Source of the DNA: Caballeronia calidae
GTDB taxonomy: Bacteria > Pseudomonadota > Gammaproteobacteria > Burkholderiales > Burkholderiaceae
Direction: 5' to 3'
Length of the DNA: 64,000 bases
Assembly (NCBI RefSeq): GCF_900044055.2
Contig: NZ_FCOX02000034.1
Location: forward strand, 32,682 to 96,681
Position 1 is the first letter of the stretch. Each line of letters opens with the position of its first letter. Both the position numbers and the translations under genes were made by a program. This document shows positions 44,409 through 52,806 of this stretch, in pieces. A model generated the notes under the pieces. The model was not told where the DNA came from. It made no database searches and worked only from the letters and a program-made list of their open reading frames with translations.

Positions 44409-45011
44409 ATGAGCTATCAACTGATGGGCAGCATCCTCGAAGTGTGCGAATGCAAGGTGCTGTGTCCGTGCTGGATCGGGGAAGATCCCGATAACGGCAC
44501 CTGCCGCAGCGCAATTGCCTACCACTACGAGAAAGGCACGATCGATGGCGTCGATGTATCGGGCGTGACCGTTGCGTTCGCGGCATTCATCCCCGGCAAT
44601 GTGCTGAAAGGCGGCTGGCGCGTGGCGATGTTCGTCGACGAGCGCGCGAGCGACGCGCAGTTCGACGCCCTGGTCAGCGTTCATCGCGGCGAGCGCGGCG
44701 GACCGCTCGCGGATATCGTGAAGCTGATCGGCGAAATGGTGTCCATAGAACGCGCTTCGATCGAATACACGGTCGTCGAAGGCAAAGGCAGGATGAAGGT
44801 CGGCGAAACGATCGAGGCGGAACTGGAGCCGTATCGCGGACCGACCGGCGAGCCGACCAAACTGGTCGAAAGCATCTTTTCGACGATACCCGGATCGCCC
44901 GCCTTCGTCGGCAAGGCCAACTCGTTTCGCCTGCGGCACGAAAAGCTCAATCTCGATCTGTCATTGACGGGACATAACGCCATTCAGGGATCGTTCAACT
45001 TCGCATCGTGA
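44409..45011 (+). CDS. DUF1326 domain protein
   Basis: The start at 44409 (MSYQLMGSILEVCECKVLCPCW) follows GGAGGAGGCG. The 200-residue protein has the DUF1326 cysteine pattern near the N-terminus (CECKVLCPCW with a later TC), followed by an all-beta body. Its stop overlaps the GTG of the DUF2182 gene (GTGA). The two families are commonly neighbours. The cysteines suggest metal binding; function unknown. Confidence 0.85.
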   Translation: MSYQLMGSILEVCECKVLCPCWIGEDPDNGTCRSAIAYHYEKGTIDGVDVSGVTVAFAAFIPGNVLKGGWRVAMFVDERASDAQFDALVSVHRGERGGPLADIVKLIGEMVSIERASIEYTVVEGKGRMKVGETIEAELEPYRGPTGEPTKLVESIFSTIPGSPAFVGKANSFRLRHEKLNLDLSLTGHNAIQGSFNFAS

Positions 45012-45805
45012 AGATGCGCCTGCGCTCGCGGCTTTTCGCGCCGCTCTTCATCGCGTTGACGATCAGCGCGTGGATTGCGTTATGGATGTGGGACGCGGGG
45101 CCCTACGCGCGCTATCTGCGTCACGCGAGCTGGGCCGAACTGCCAGTCGTCGGCGCGATATGCCGCGCGGTGCCCGGCGCGAGCCTCACGCTTGCCGCGT
45201 TGCTGCATAGCGCCGCATGGCTGCTGATGATCGCGGCGATGATGCTGCCGACCGCCTTCCCGCTCTTCGACACCTTCAGGCGAATGACGATCGCGCGCGA
45301 CAACCGGCATGCGCTCATGGCGCTGCTGATCGTCGGTTACGCAACGGCGTGGGCGCTGTTCGGCTTCGTCGCGCACGGCTTCGACGCGGCGCTCCATCGA
45401 CTCGCAGATCAATCGCCGTTGATGCTTGCCGATGGCTGGCTGATCAGTGCCGCGATCGTCGCGCTCGCGGGCTTGTATCAGTTCAGCAGTCTCAAGCATC
45501 GATGTCTCGACAAGTGCCGCTCGCCGCTGATGTTCATCACCGAGCATTGGCGTGGCCGTAGCGTGCGCCGCGAGAGCTTTCTGCTCGGCATGAGTCACGG
45601 CGTATTTTGCGTCGGCTGCTGCTGGGCGTTGATGCTGCTGATGTTCGCCGTCGGCACGGGGAGTGTCGGCTGGATGCTGGCGCTGGGCGCGATCATGGCG
45701 GCCGAGAAGAATTTCCGCTGGGGCGGGGCCATCGGAAAGCCGCTCGGTGTTGCGTTGATTGCGTGGTCCGCGTGGATCGTCGTGCAAAACGCGCGTATCG
45801 GCTGA
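45008..45805 (+). CDS. DUF2182 integral membrane protein
   Basis: The start is GTG at 45008, overlapping the DUF1326 stop by 4 bp. The 265-residue protein has about six membrane helices with the DUF2182 signs: AAWLLMIAAMMLPTAFPLF, QFSSLKHRCLDKCRSPL (Cys pair between helices) and HGVFCVGCCWALMLLMF. The conserved Met, Cys and His residues in the membrane suggest metal handling. It acts with the DUF1326 partner in an unknown process. Confidence 0.87.
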   Translation: MKMRLRSRLFAPLFIALTISAWIALWMWDAGPYARYLRHASWAELPVVGAICRAVPGASLTLAALLHSAAWLLMIAAMMLPTAFPLFDTFRRMTIARDNRHALMALLIVGYATAWALFGFVAHGFDAALHRLADQSPLMLADGWLISAAIVALAGLYQFSSLKHRCLDKCRSPLMFITEHWRGRSVRRESFLLGMSHGVFCVGCCWALMLLMFAVGTGSVGWMLALGAIMAAEKNFRWGGAIGKPLGVALIAWSAWIVVQNARIG

Positions 45806-45947
45806 AGGGCGCCCGAGCATCGTGCACAGCGCGCAGGCTTCTCGTGTTCGGACCCTTGCGCAAGGCGTGGCACACGGTATGCATCCCGCATATGATGGAG
45901 ACCGGTCCATTCGGTCGGTGTCCGGTTTTCAAAGAGGGGAGGGCGTA

Positions 45948-46223
45948 ATGAGTCTTCAGGGGGAAATCGAGAGGCTGCACCAGGCTGACGCCGACATCCT
46001 GATGGCCAACCAGCGGATTCAACGTCAAAAAGACCTGATCCAGGAGCTCAAGAGAGACGGCCACGACACCTCACTGGCGCTTGAACTGCTGATGACCATG
46101 CAGGGAACGCGGCAAGCCCTGATTGACCATAGAAAAGTGATCCTGGAGCACGTCGAACGAATAAGCGGGAGCCGCAGCCGCGAGGAGCAGGCGATGCCGC
46201 GACCGGATGGCCACGACATCTGA
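45948..46223 (+). CDS. Small coiled-coil protein of unknown function
   Basis: The start at 45948 (MSLQGEIERLHQADADILM) follows AGAGGGGAGGG. The 91-residue protein is highly helical and charged (residues 1-75) and ends in a disordered tail (GSRSREEQAMPRPDGHDI). No family was recognised. Confidence 0.65.
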   Translation: MSLQGEIERLHQADADILMANQRIQRQKDLIQELKRDGHDTSLALELLMTMQGTRQALIDHRKVILEHVERISGSRSREEQAMPRPDGHDI

Positions 46224-46319
46224 TATCGGGGATGAATGTGCGAAGCGATCGCCCTTGTGGACGCCCGCACCTTTTACGTGGAGGCGGCCCATCGATTGCG
46301 ACGTGACGCTCATCGGACG

Positions 46320-46356
46320 ATCATTCTCATCATGTCCCGCAGAAGATGAGAATGAT
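46320..46356. promoter_or_regulatory. Perfect 12-bp inverted repeat upstream of a small gene
   Basis: ATCATTCTCATC (46320-46331) and GATGAGAATGAT (46345-46356) form a perfect inverted repeat with a 13-bp spacer, 30 bp before the start at 46386. No T-tract follows, so an operator is more likely than a terminator. The half-site ATGAGAATGAT recalls Fur boxes. Confidence 0.5.
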
Positions 46357-46385
46357 TGAGCCGAAGCAAGAGAGCGGAGGACGAA

Positions 46386-46601
46386 ATGGAAATTATTGAA
46401 ACCGTGGGTTCACGTCATTTCTCGGCAACGCTGGCACTCAATGGACTTCTTATACTGAAAGAAGGGAATCGTGAGCTAACGCGAGGAACGTTGTGCGATG
46501 CACTTGCCGCGCTCGGCGAGCGGCCCGAAATGACGAATCTGCAGACTACCGTTGAGGATATGTTGCGCGCTTACATCCGGTCGTATGCGCGTGTGACATA
46601 G
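46386..46601 (+). CDS. Small hypothetical protein (71 aa)
   Basis: The start at 46386 (MEIIETVGSRHFSATLALN) follows GCGGAGGACG. The 71-residue protein is mixed alpha/beta, soluble, with no signal peptide or cysteine pairs except one Cys in GTLCDALAALG. No family was recognised. The upstream inverted repeat suggests it is regulated. Confidence 0.6.
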   Translation: MEIIETVGSRHFSATLALNGLLILKEGNRELTRGTLCDALAALGERPEMTNLQTTVEDMLRAYIRSYARVT

Positions 46602-46661
46602 GAAGCGTTGCCGCTGAAGTCGATCCAGCATGCCCGCTGCCGTATTTGCGAACATTCGATC

Positions 46662-46680
46662 TATGTCACAACGTGATATA
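46662..46680. promoter_or_regulatory. Near-palindrome TATGTCAC-N3-GTGATATA upstream of the DUF1840 gene
   Basis: Two 8-bp arms with one mismatch lie 51 bp before the start at 46732. This is a possible operator, judged from symmetry alone. Confidence 0.35.
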
Positions 46681-46731
46681 TTGAAATTTGAACATCGGGC
46701 TGGGCAGCGCGAATAAGCAAGGAGAACGGCC

Positions 46732-47055
46732 ATGTTGGTTACCTTTCAGTCGAAAGCAACACCCGACGTCGTGATGCTGCGTGACCTGGCGGGATATCTT
46801 CTTGGGGCCATCGGCAAGCGCCTCGACGAGAGGGGCGTCATCGTACACGACGAAATGCCCGCGGCAATCGCCCGCCTCGAAGCCGCGCTCGAAAGCGATG
46901 CGAAAACCGCTGGCGAACACGGCGCGAATTTCCACGCATCGGTTGGCGACAATGCGCGCAGCACCAGTGACGGATTACGGCACCGCGCTGTTCCGTTCCT
47001 CGATATGTTGAGACTCGCGCATAAGCATGACGCGGATATTCTGTGGGGCTTGTAG
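46732..47055 (+). CDS. DUF1840 family protein
   Basis: This 107-residue soluble protein has the DUF1840 start (MLVTFQSKATPDVVMLRDLA) and the conserved GVIVHDEMPAAIARLEAAL and HRAVPFLDMLRLAHKHDADILWG segments. The function is unknown. AAGGAGAACGGCC precedes the start. It is a single-gene unit. Confidence 0.85.
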   Translation: MLVTFQSKATPDVVMLRDLAGYLLGAIGKRLDERGVIVHDEMPAAIARLEAALESDAKTAGEHGANFHASVGDNARSTSDGLRHRAVPFLDMLRLAHKHDADILWGL

Positions 47056-47198
47056 CCGTTTCGATCGAACGGCTAGTAAAGCGCTCGTCGACATATATTC
47101 ATACCATTCCGGAATGCTTTTTGCGGTAACGCGGTAATCGCTCGCTGAAGTCGAGCGTGTTTTCAGGCAAGAACGCCTGCCATATTTGGGGATTGAAA

Positions 47199-48563
47199 AT
47201 GGCTGCCCATCAACCAGGGGCCATGCCCCTCTCCGACGACGATTACCGCCGCCAGCTACGCCGCGCTGTCATCGCCAGCACGATCGGAACGACGATCGAA
47301 TGGTACGACTTCTTCCTCTATAGCATCGTCACCGGTCTCATTTTCGCCAAACTGTATTTTCCGGAATCGGACCCGCTCGTCGGCACCTTGCAGGCCTTTC
47401 TGATTTACGCCGTCGGCTTTGTCGCGAGACCGGTCGGTGCGGCCATCTTCGGTCACTATGGCGATCGCATCGGACGCAAGGCTACCTTGATCGTCACGCT
47501 GCTGCTGATGGGGCTCGCCACATTCGCAGTCGCGTTCGTGCCGACCTACGCGACGATCGGCATCTGGGGCGCTGTCATTCTGACCGTGCTGCGCTTCATA
47601 CAGGGCGTGGGCGTTGGCGGCGAATGGGGCGGCTCCGTTTTGATGTCGATGGAATGGGCGCGCACGAATTCGCATCGCGGCTTCGTCGCTTCGTGGCCGC
47701 AATTCGGCGTGCCCGCGGGGTTGTTCATCGCCAACCTCGTCGTGCTGGCCATGAGCGAGATGTCCGGCAGTGCATTTCTCACATGGGGATGGAGAGTGCC
47801 GTTCGTTCTGAGTATCGTGTTGGTCGCGATCGGGCTTTATATCCGCCTGAATATCCTCGAGACTCCGATCTTCGCCAAGCTTCTGGCCGAACAGAAGATC
47901 GAGAAGACGCCGATGCTCGAAGTGATACGCCGGCAGCCGAAAGATATCTTTCTCTCCGCATTCGTGCGAATGGCCGAACAGGCACCGTTCTATATCTTCA
48001 CGGCCTTCGTCTTCACTTATGGTGTGAGGACGCTCGGCGCGACACGCGACCTTTTGCTCACGGCCGTTTTGGCCGCATCGGTTCTTGAGTTTTTCACGAT
48101 CCCATTGTTCGGTCACATATCCGATCTCATCGGACGGCGACGGATGTATATGATCGGCGCGGCCCTCGCGGGCGTGTTCGGCTTCGTCTATTTCGCCATG
48201 GTCGACACCAGGGCTCCGGTGTGGATCTTCTTCGCCATCGTGCTCTCACTGGTGCCGCATTCGATGATGTACGGGCCGCAAGCGGCTTTGATCGCCGAGT
48301 CCTTCACGGGACGGCTGCGATACAGCGGCGCGTCGCTGGGATATCAACTGGCTTCGTTGATCGCGGGTGGTCCCGCGCCGTTGATCGCCACCGCGCTTTT
48401 CGCGTACTACCATTCGGGTTATGCGATCGCGGGCTATATCTTCGTATGCGCGTTGTTCAGCCTTGCAGCGGCTTGGCGGATGGGCGACTACACGAACAAG
48501 GATATCTCGCGCGAATATGACGAGCCGATGGAGAAGCATGGCCACGCGAGACCGGCTCATTGA
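47199..48563 (+). CDS. MFS transporter of the metabolite:H+ symporter (MHS) family
   Basis: The start at 47199 (MAAHQPGAMPLSDDDYRR) is chosen for the normal N-terminal length; GGGGATTGA lies upstream. The 454-residue protein has 12 membrane helices and the MHS marks: STIGTTIEWYDFFLYS, HYGDRIGRKATL, LRFIQGVGVGGEWGGSVLM and GHISDLIGRRRMYM. Relatives import proline/betaine, ketoglutarate, shikimate or aromatic acids by proton symport. The substrate is not predictable. Confidence 0.92.
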   Translation: MAAHQPGAMPLSDDDYRRQLRRAVIASTIGTTIEWYDFFLYSIVTGLIFAKLYFPESDPLVGTLQAFLIYAVGFVARPVGAAIFGHYGDRIGRKATLIVTLLLMGLATFAVAFVPTYATIGIWGAVILTVLRFIQGVGVGGEWGGSVLMSMEWARTNSHRGFVASWPQFGVPAGLFIANLVVLAMSEMSGSAFLTWGWRVPFVLSIVLVAIGLYIRLNILETPIFAKLLAEQKIEKTPMLEVIRRQPKDIFLSAFVRMAEQAPFYIFTAFVFTYGVRTLGATRDLLLTAVLAASVLEFFTIPLFGHISDLIGRRRMYMIGAALAGVFGFVYFAMVDTRAPVWIFFAIVLSLVPHSMMYGPQAALIAESFTGRLRYSGASLGYQLASLIAGGPAPLIATALFAYYHSGYAIAGYIFVCALFSLAAAWRMGDYTNKDISREYDEPMEKHGHARPAH

Positions 48564-48684
48564 TGCGCGTCGTGCGACGTTGCCGGCCGTGTCTGTCCGC
48601 TATGCGCTCGGGCGATGAGAGGCCGCCCGAGTCAAGCTCCACGACGCGCGCAATGCCGCGTGGCCTTATCGAAGAGGCACGGAC

Positions 48685-50853
48685 ATGTCGCTGGAGGTGA
48701 AGATCGGCCCACCGCAGCTGGCCATTCATCAGGGGCATACGGTTCTCCTGACCGAGCTCGACGGGCAGATCATCAGCGGGTCGCAAAAAGGCCTTTATTT
48801 CCAGGACACGCGGCTCATCAGCAACTGGTCGATCTTCGCGAACGGCGAGCCCTGGGACCTGTTGAGCTCGGGCGCGTTGCGGTCCTTCGCGATGCAGGTC
48901 TTTCTCGCGAATCGCCCGCTCGACAGCGAGAATGGACCGATAGAAGCCCATACGATCGGCCTGACGCTGACCCGTCATGTCGGCGGCGGCATTCACGAAG
49001 ACATCGACCTGACGAACTACGGTCTGCACGCGGTGTCGTTCAATCTCGAGCTTGCCGTGCGCAGCGATTTCGCGGACATATTCGAAGTCAAGAACGAGCA
49101 TGTGGTTCGTCGCGGCCGAGTCGTGACGACATGGGACGAGCGCGAGCAACGCCTCAAAACGGTCTACCGCAATCAGCAGTTTCGCCGCGGCATCAGCGTG
49201 CGCGTGCACAACGGCGAAGCGCGAGCCGGTTATGCGAACGGCCGCATCACGTTTGCAGTCAGCCTGCGGCCGGGTGCCCATTGGCATTGCTGCCTGAATT
49301 ACGACCTCGACGACGACGGCCGGGTCACGCATGCGCCACGGCAATGCGGCGCGGGAGACGAAGGATCGCCGGAAGAAAGACGCCTTGCGCAATGGCGGCG
49401 CGCGATTCCATCGCTCGAATGCAGCGACGAAACCTTCAAACTTCTCTTCCGGCAGGCGACGGATGACTTCGCCGCATTGCGCGTGCCGGAATACGAGAAT
49501 GGCCGACGCCAACTGATTCCCGCAGCCGGATTGCCGTGGTTCGTCGCGTTGTTCGGACGCGATAGCCTGATCACATCGCTGCAGACGTCGCTGATCTATT
49601 CGGATTTCGCGCGTGGTTCGCTGGCGACGCTCGGCGCGCGACAGGCCTCCGAGCGCGACGACTTCCGCGACGCCGAGCCGGGCAAGATCATGCACGAGTT
49701 GCGTCGCGGTGAACTGGCGCGGTTCGGGCTCATCCCTCACACGCCTTACTATGGATCGGCGGATGCGACGCCCTTGTATCTGATCGTGCTGCACGCGGCA
49801 TGGTGCTGCACGGGAGATCGCGAACTGCTGATGCGTCATCTGCCCAACGCCGAGCGCTGTCTTCAGTGGATCGACCATTACGGCGATCGCGACGGCGACG
49901 GTTTCCAGGAATACGAAACCCGCTCGACGGGCGGTCTGCAAAACCAGGGCTGGAAAGATGCCGGCGATGCCGTGATGTATCCCGACGGCACGCTCGTCGA
50001 GGGGCCGAAGGCGCTATGCGAGCTTCAAGGCTACGTCTACGACGCCTGGCTTCGCATGGCCGCGATCTACGACGTGCTCGATCAGAAACGCCGTGCATCC
50101 CGGCTTCGGGCGAAAGCCGCCGCGCTGTTCGAGCGATTCAACGATGCGTTCTGGGACGAACGCGCCGGCTTCTATGCGTTCTGCCTCGATGGAGACAAGC
50201 AACGTGTGATGAGCATCGCGTCGAATGCCGGCCACTGCCTGTGGTCGGGCATCGTTCCGATGGAGCGCGCGCGCCGCGTGGTGCGAAGGCTGATGAAGCC
50301 CGACATGTGGAGCGGATGGGGCATTCGCACGCTATCGTCGAAGCATCCGGCCTTCAATCCGCATTCTTACCAGAATGGCGCGGTCTGGCCGCATGACAAC
50401 GGACTCATTGCCGAAGGATTCAAGCGCTATGGTTTCGCCGATGAAGCGGGACGCATCGCGAAAGACATATGCGATGCAGGCTGCTATTTTGCGCTGAATC
50501 AGCTGCCCGAGCTCTACGCGGGGCTGCAGCGCACGGAGGCGAGCTTTCCGGTGCAGCACATCGGTGCGAATGTGCCGCAGGCATGGGCGGCCGGATCGAT
50601 CTTTTCGCTCTGTTACGCGATCCTGGGCCTTCAGCCCGATGCTTCGATGAAGCGGCTGTACGTCGACCCGGTTCTGCCGCCGTGGATCGACACGCTGACC
50701 CTGCGCAATCTCAAGGTGGGCACGCAGCGTTTCGACATCCGTTTCGCGCGGATGGGCGAGAGCACCGAGTTCGAAGTGTCGAAAGGGGCGCGCAATAGCG
50801 TGATACGGCGGCCTGTGTCGAAGTGGCGTGAAGAACTCGCCGCGGGCCGATGA
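48685..50853 (+). CDS. Amylo-alpha-1,6-glucosidase-like glycoside hydrolase
   Basis: This 722-residue protein has an N-terminal glycogen-debranching-type beta domain (residues 1-240; GLYFQDTRLISNWSIFANGE, EDIDLTNYG) and an (alpha/alpha)6 barrel (about 245-690) with PWFVALFGRDSLITSLQT, TRSTGGLQNQGWKDAGDAV and NGAVWPHDNGLIAEG, the motifs of the GH63/GH133-like group. The carboxylates in GRDS and WKDAGD are likely catalytic. It probably acts on alpha-glucans or a compatible sugar. There is no signal peptide, so it is cytoplasmic. A pqiC-like remnant follows directly. Confidence 0.85.
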   Translation: MSLEVKIGPPQLAIHQGHTVLLTELDGQIISGSQKGLYFQDTRLISNWSIFANGEPWDLLSSGALRSFAMQVFLANRPLDSENGPIEAHTIGLTLTRHVGGGIHEDIDLTNYGLHAVSFNLELAVRSDFADIFEVKNEHVVRRGRVVTTWDEREQRLKTVYRNQQFRRGISVRVHNGEARAGYANGRITFAVSLRPGAHWHCCLNYDLDDDGRVTHAPRQCGAGDEGSPEERRLAQWRRAIPSLECSDETFKLLFRQATDDFAALRVPEYENGRRQLIPAAGLPWFVALFGRDSLITSLQTSLIYSDFARGSLATLGARQASERDDFRDAEPGKIMHELRRGELARFGLIPHTPYYGSADATPLYLIVLHAAWCCTGDRELLMRHLPNAERCLQWIDHYGDRDGDGFQEYETRSTGGLQNQGWKDAGDAVMYPDGTLVEGPKALCELQGYVYDAWLRMAAIYDVLDQKRRASRLRAKAAALFERFNDAFWDERAGFYAFCLDGDKQRVMSIASNAGHCLWSGIVPMERARRVVRRLMKPDMWSGWGIRTLSSKHPAFNPHSYQNGAVWPHDNGLIAEGFKRYGFADEAGRIAKDICDAGCYFALNQLPELYAGLQRTEASFPVQHIGANVPQAWAAGSIFSLCYAILGLQPDASMKRLYVDPVLPPWIDTLTLRNLKVGTQRFDIRFARMGESTEFEVSKGARNSVIRRPVSKWREELAAGR

Positions 50854-50879
50854 CGTTTCGCTTCATCGGAACAGGGCCG

Positions 50880-51249
50880 ATGCGTCGATGTCGGTCATCT
50901 TCTCCAGTTCGCCGACGCGCGTATCGCAGGTATGTCTTATCCGCGAGGATGCGTCTCACGCTGGCGCGCGATCTCGCGGCACGGCTTCCCGAAGGCGCGT
51001 TCGTGCCTCCCCGACTTGCCGGCGCCGGAAGGCACGCGCGCGCTCGTCGTCACGATGGTCGGCATCGGCGTGCCTGTCGAAGGGGATTTGACGCTCGTCG
51101 CACGAAACCCGGATCGGGTCGTATCGATGCGACATGCGACGTTGCGCGCGCCAATGACAGGCGTCGATGGCGAAGCACAGGCCGCTGCGATGAGCCGTGC
51201 GCTCGCCGGGTTGGCTGACCGGATCGCGCAGTCGTTGAGTTGCCGCTGA
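50880..51249 (+). pseudogene. Decayed PqiC-like (ABC-type transport auxiliary lipoprotein) remnant
   Basis: Two frames carry pieces of one protein. In the frame of 50850: RMRLTLARDLAARLPEGAFVPP. From about 51020 in a second frame: RALVVTMVGIGVPVEGDLTLVARNP and AAAMSRALAGLADRIAQSL. This order matches the C-terminal half of PqiC/DUF330 lipoproteins. The lipobox half is missing and a frameshift divides the rest. No pqiA or pqiB is nearby. Confidence 0.5.
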
Positions 51250-51292
51250 CACCGGAGACTGGAGCCGGTCGCCTCCAGTCCCCGGTTCGCGC

Positions 51293-52445
51293 TCACGGCA
51301 AGGTGATTTTGCGGGTGAATTCGGCCGTCACGTTGGGGGCCGTGGCGATGCCGAATACGGGATGGACGGTCCTGGTCCTGGGTCCGGTCGCAGCCAGGCC
51401 CATGTAATCGCCGAGGAAATGGCCACCGGCGTTTGGAGCGTCGAGCATGTTGAACGAGGCTTCGGTCAGCCGTTTTTCATATCCCCATTTGCCGGGGTCC
51501 GTGCACGCCGTGTTGCAGAAGAGCGCGAAATAGTCGGTGCCCTCGAAGTCGGAACTGTCAGTGTCGTAACGAAAGTCGTAGTAGGTCACCACGACCGTGC
51601 CGTTGCCCGCCACCGCCACGGCAGGGATGAAGGCCTGTTGTCGACACGGCTTCGTGGCATTCACCGGGGTCTTGTTGATCTTCACAGGTGTCGACCAGGT
51701 AGCCCCGTTGTCATTGGACTGACTGAAAAGAATCTCCTCTATGTCGAACGGCCCATTGGGTGTGGAGCACTTCGCTGTCGAAAAACGAGTGTCCTGCCAG
51801 ACGAGATAGAGAGCCCCCGACATCGGATCCACTGCGACACTGAAGAGGATGGAGGCATCGCGTACCGCTTCGCCGCTGTTCGGAGTGACCGCGCCGCTAG
51901 ACTGAATGTCGATGGGGAACGTCGGCGCGCTCCAGCTCGCGCCCTTGTTCGTGGACTTCAGATAGCCGATGCTCGAACCCGCCGGCGTGACACCGAGCCC
52001 TGTGAAGAAATCGAGCAGTGTCCCGTTCGGCAACACGCGCACGATGTTGTTGATCGTCTGTTTGTTCGTGCCCGGCTGATAGATCGGCGTCGCCGTGCCG
52101 ATGGCGGTTCACGCGGACTGGTCGGCGTCGTCTCGAGCGATGGTGGCAGGCGTTCCAGCGATCCTGCTGATGGCCGACGAGCAGGCGATACGGGTTGGTC
52201 GGATCGACCGCCACCCAGGGCTCGATCGACGTGGCCGGAAAAAGGATGCTCCCGAACGCCGCCTGCTGCGCATGCACCTGGTCTGCGGTGCATCCGCTGA
52301 ACGGATCACCGGAGGTTATACGGACAAGTGGGCCTAGTGTTTGCGCGTGGGCGCCCGGGCCGATGGCGCACGTGAGCGCGATGACAGCGCCGCTTGCGAA
52401 TCCGAGGGAGAGTGAAAGGGACAGGCGTCTGAAGTTGGAGTTCAT
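51293..52445 (-). pseudogene. Disrupted sialidase-like (BNR repeat) secreted protein
   Basis: The N-terminal part (from 52445) has a signal peptide (MNSNFRRLSLSLSLGFASG, AHAQT) and SIEPWVAVDPTNPYRLLVGHQQDRWN, then loses sense near 52130. Homology resumes in another frame after a stop at about 52109: TNKQTINNIVRVLPNGTLLDFFTG, with BNR/Asp-box repeats STNKGASWSAP and SNDNGATWSTP, to the natural end at 51293. So there is a frameshift, an in-frame stop and probably an internal deletion. Intact relatives are exported beta-propellers, often with sialidase-like folds. Confidence 0.8.
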
Positions 52446-52806
52446 TTTATTGCCTCGCGAAAAGGGGAAAACGCGTTGGCACCGCCAGCTTTACATCACC
52501 ATCACGATGACCTTCGTACTGTGATCCTCCGATGCATACGAAAAGGACTTGCCTTGCTATCTCGCGCCACCAGGTACACCGATTCGTGTACAGAAACACA
52601 CTAGGTCGCGTTCGCCAAAGTTGTGTGGAAAAGTCATCGCGACTGTGAGCGCAGCGCACGGCGTCGCCTATTGCATTGATGTGGTATGAGGGTTGCAGGA
52701 GCGCGGACATAGCATGTACGCGCTTGCAGAAACATTGGCGCTTCGCTTGCCGCTAGAATCGGGAAGCCGATGTCTCATCGACAGCCCCGGAGTGAACCCT
52801 CGTGCC
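52446..52806. other. Gap with a palindrome, GTACAC-N6-GTGTAC
   Basis: No gene is supported. At 52574-52591 a perfect 6-bp inverted repeat with a 6-bp spacer lies between the sialidase-like pseudogene promoter side and the serine hydrolase gene. ATG 52714 with an AGGAG upstream is a possible alternative start for the hydrolase. Confidence 0.4.
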
